From Arcanobacterium canis (GTDB lineage Bacteria > Actinomycetota > Actinomycetes > Actinomycetales > Actinomycetaceae): 64,000 nt of DNA. The stretch covers positions 1,488,001 through 1,552,000 of the forward strand of contig NZ_CP121208.1 in NCBI RefSeq assembly GCF_029625435.1. The letters are read 5' to 3'. Positions 62,072 to 64,000 of the stretch are shown here, one piece after another; positions within the stretch are counted from its first letter, which is position 1; the number at the start of each line of letters is the position of its first letter. The position numbers and the translations under genes were made by a program. Under the pieces are notes generated by a model, which saw nothing but the letters and a program-made list of their open reading frames with translations, ran no database searches and had not been told where the DNA came from.

Positions 62072-64000
62072 CGCCAGCCTCTGGTTCGGCAACCGGGCCG
62101 ACCGTGCCGTCCACGGGGCCAATCCCCTTCACAGGATCGTCGTGCCTGTCATCTGCCGACGCCGAAGCAGGAATATCGACCGGCGGTAGGTCTGAAACCG
62201 GGCGGGTTTGCGCTGACAGCCACTGCTCGCGCGCAGGAGCTTTGACAATATCAGCGAAGATGTCCTTCAACTCTGCTTCGAGAACTGTTTCCTTTTCCAG
62301 GAGGCGTTCGGCAAGGCGATCAAGGACATGGCGATTGTTCATAATGACTTCCCATGCCTCTTGCGACGCTGTTTCAAGGAGCTGTCGCACTTCCTCGTCA
62401 ATGACGCTAGCGGTGGAATCAGAGTAATCGCGCGACGATCCTCCACCCATGCGCGTCATCGGATCCGATTCATCGGCAGTGAAACGAACAGCACCAACGC
62501 GCGCGCTCATACCGTATTCTGCCACCATCTTGCGAGCGATCGATGTGGCCTTTTGAATGTCGTTTGAAGCGCCGGTTGACGGATCATGGAATACGATTTC
62601 CTCAGCCAAACGTCCACCCATCGCGTACACCATTTGGTCAAGAAGCTCGTTACGCGACACCGAATACTTATCCTCAGCTGGCATCACCATGGTGTACCCC
62701 AGTGCTCGACCACGAGGAAGAATCGTCACCTTCGTCACTGGATCGGTGTGGTTCAACGCGGCGGCAGCCACTGCGTGACCACCCTCGTGGTAAGCAGTCA
62801 TGCGCTTATCTTGCGGGCTCATCACACGGGTGCGACGCTGCGGGCCAGCAACCACACGGTCAATTGCTTCATCAATGTCATCCTCAGTGATCTTCTCATG
62901 ACCTCGACGAGCCGCGAGCAGGGCAGATTCGTTGAGTACATTGGCCAAGTCAGCACCAGAGAACCCCGGAGTACGACGGGCCACCGCATCTAAGGTGACA
63001 TCCTCAGCGATCGGCTTTCCCTTAGCATGTACCTTGAGAATTTCGAGGCGTCCACTGAGATCAGGAGCATCCACCGCAATTTGGCGATCAAATCGTCCCG
63101 GGCGCAAGAGCGCAGGATCAAGGACATCGGGACGGTTAGTCGCTGCAATAACGATCACGGACGTACGATCGTCAAAGCCATCCATCTCAACCAGGAGCTG
63201 GTTCAGAGTCTGTTCACGTTCGTCATTTCCGCCGCCGATACCAGCACCACGGTTTCGTCCAACAGCATCAATTTCGTCAACGAAAATAATTGCCGGAGCC
63301 TGCTTCTTCGCCTTGGAGAACAAGTCACGCACGCGCGATGCACCCACGCCGACGAACATTTCGACAAACTCAGAGGCAGAAATATGGAAGAAAGGAACGC
63401 CAGCTTCTCCGGCAACAGCCTTTGCGAGGAGCGTCTTTCCCGTTCCTGGAGGGCCGTAAAGCAAGACACCACGCGGGATCTTAGCGCCCATTTTGCGGAA
63501 TTTACCCGGCGTCGCGAGGAATTCCTTGATCTCAGCAAGTTCCTCAACAGCTTCGTCTTCGCCTGCAACATCAGCAAAGGTGATCTCCGGGAGGTCAGAT
63601 TCGACACCGTCGCCCTTGATCTTGCCGAATTGTCCCATGCCCTGCTGCATCTTAGGGAAGAGCCAGAAGAACAGCGCCACGATCACCAACATGGGGAACA
63701 TGAGTGAAATAAGTCCGCCAAGGAACGACTGCACGGGCACCGTGGCATCGTAACCGTGAGAGCTCTTGGCTTTTTCGATCAGGCCCGAGACCTTTTCCGC
63801 TTGGGGATCAATGTACTGGAATTGGATTTTCTTCGTTGCGCTCCCCTTATCCCCTTCAAGGGAGACAGGGACAACTTCCTTGTTGAGCAGTACCTGAACA
63901 ACCTGGGACCCATCGGTCACCTGAATGTTCTTGATGTCACCCTTTTCCAAAACTTCGATGCCTTGCGACGTTTTGATTGAGGTGTACCCGCCGGGGTTGA
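62061..64000 (-). CDS. ftsH: ATP-dependent zinc metalloprotease FtsH, cut by the window edge
   Basis: Membrane-bound AAA+ protease; the reading frame stays open to 64000, so the first helix and true start lie outside. Visible: extracellular segment, second helix ([22 protein letters not shown]), Walker A GPPGTGKT, second region of homology [21 protein letters not shown] and the zinc motif HEGGH. The C-terminus is Asp/Pro/Val-rich and extended. Degrades unstable and membrane proteins. The TTG at 63950 is not a credible start. Coupled to folE downstream, a common actinobacterial order. Confidence 0.96.
   Translation of the reverse strand, partial: NPGGYTSIKTSQGIEVLEKGDIKNIQVTDGSQVVQVLLNKEVVPVSLEGDKGSATKKIQFQYIDPQAEKVSGLIEKAKSSHGYDATVPVQSFLGGLISLMFPMLVIVALFFWLFPKMQQGMGQFGKIKGDGVESDLPEITFADVAGEDEAVEELAEIKEFLATPGKFRKMGAKIPRGVLLYGPPGTGKTLLAKAVAGEAGVPFFHISASEFVEMFVGVGASRVRDLFSKAKKQAPAIIFVDEIDAVGRNRGAGIGGGNDEREQTLNQLLVEMDGFDDRTSVIVIAATNRPDVLDPALLRPGRFDRQIAVDAPDLSGRLEILKVHAKGKPIAEDVTLDAVARRTPGFSGADLANVLNESALLAARRGHEKITEDDIDEAIDRVVAGPQRRTRVMSPQDKRMTAYHEGGHAVAAAALNHTDPVTKVTILPRGRALGYTMVMPAEDKYSVSRNELLDQMVYAMGGRLAEEIVFHDPSTGASNDIQKATSIARKMVAEYGMSARVGAVRFTADESDPMTRMGGGSSRDYSDSTASVIDEEVRQLLETASQEAWEVIMNNRHVLDRLAERLLEKETVLEAELKDIFADIVKAPAREQWLSAQTRPVSDLPPVDIPASASADDRHDDPVKGIGPVDGTVGPVAEPEAGDER

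Overview
The window reads as a contiguous chromosomal segment of a mid-G+C actinobacterium, most likely of the Actinomycetaceae (an Arcanobacterium/Trueperella-like organism; this placement is inference). The supporting markers are a BldC-like regulator next to a 32-residue bS22 (AURKAIP1/COX24) gene, a complete menaquinone-type Complex I, HtaA heme-binding domains with an LPxTG anchor, a SigK/RskA pair, a DUF3180 gene beside folate genes, and many genes whose -10 box sits 6-7 nt before the start codon (leaderless). No phage, insertion sequence, tRNA or rRNA gene was seen.

Layout. 1-17.2 kb (minus strand): a complete nuoA-N operon, nearly all genes overlapping by 1-8 nt, ending with a polyprenyl diphosphate synthase and a strong hairpin terminator at 71-111. 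17.3-20.8 kb: a geranylgeranyl-reductase-family flavoprotein, menG and the divergent menF. 20.8-25.2 kb (minus): an HtrA/DegP-like protease, menD and menC. 25.3-34.0 kb (minus): a heme-acquisition locus, htaA (cell-wall anchored), hmuT, hmuU, hmuV, then two CydDC-like exporter-type ABC half transporters; the htaA promoter carries a DtxR/IdeR-like box over its -10. 34.2-37.3 kb (plus): menB, menE, menA. Together these give most of the menaquinone pathway, from isochorismate synthase to ring methylation and side-chain supply, next to the Complex I that would use the quinone.

37.3-41.4 kb holds an envelope module: rskA-like anti-sigma, sigK-like ECF sigma and a DipZ-like CcdA/thioredoxin protein on the minus strand, divergent from a small lipoprotein with five MSDGK repeats. 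Both divergent start regions contain the same promoter, CCAATCC-N15-CCGAA(T/C), close to the mycobacterial SigK consensus as I recall it. This is the clearest regulatory finding: a compact sigma/anti-sigma/target unit.

41.4-54.2 kb is mixed housekeeping: a histidine phosphatase, a MarR regulator, bS22 and the BldC-like protein, TrkH/TrkA potassium uptake, radA, a DNA glycosylase of the MutY family, an SMP-30 protein, a uridine-kinase-like protein, lysS and a dicarboxylate symporter. 54.7-64 kb (minus) is a cofactor block: panD, panC and a DUF2520 protein, two PH-domain membrane proteins, DUF3180, folB-folK fusion, folP, folE and ftsH (cut by the right edge).

Intergenic DNA is short but rich in structure: strong hairpins, an AT-rich 35-bp palindrome (54387-54421), a 28-bp direct-repeat pair with 33-bp spacing (56910-56998), a triple 11-nt repeat upstream of htrA, and a striking excess of the octamer CGACGTCG across the whole window.
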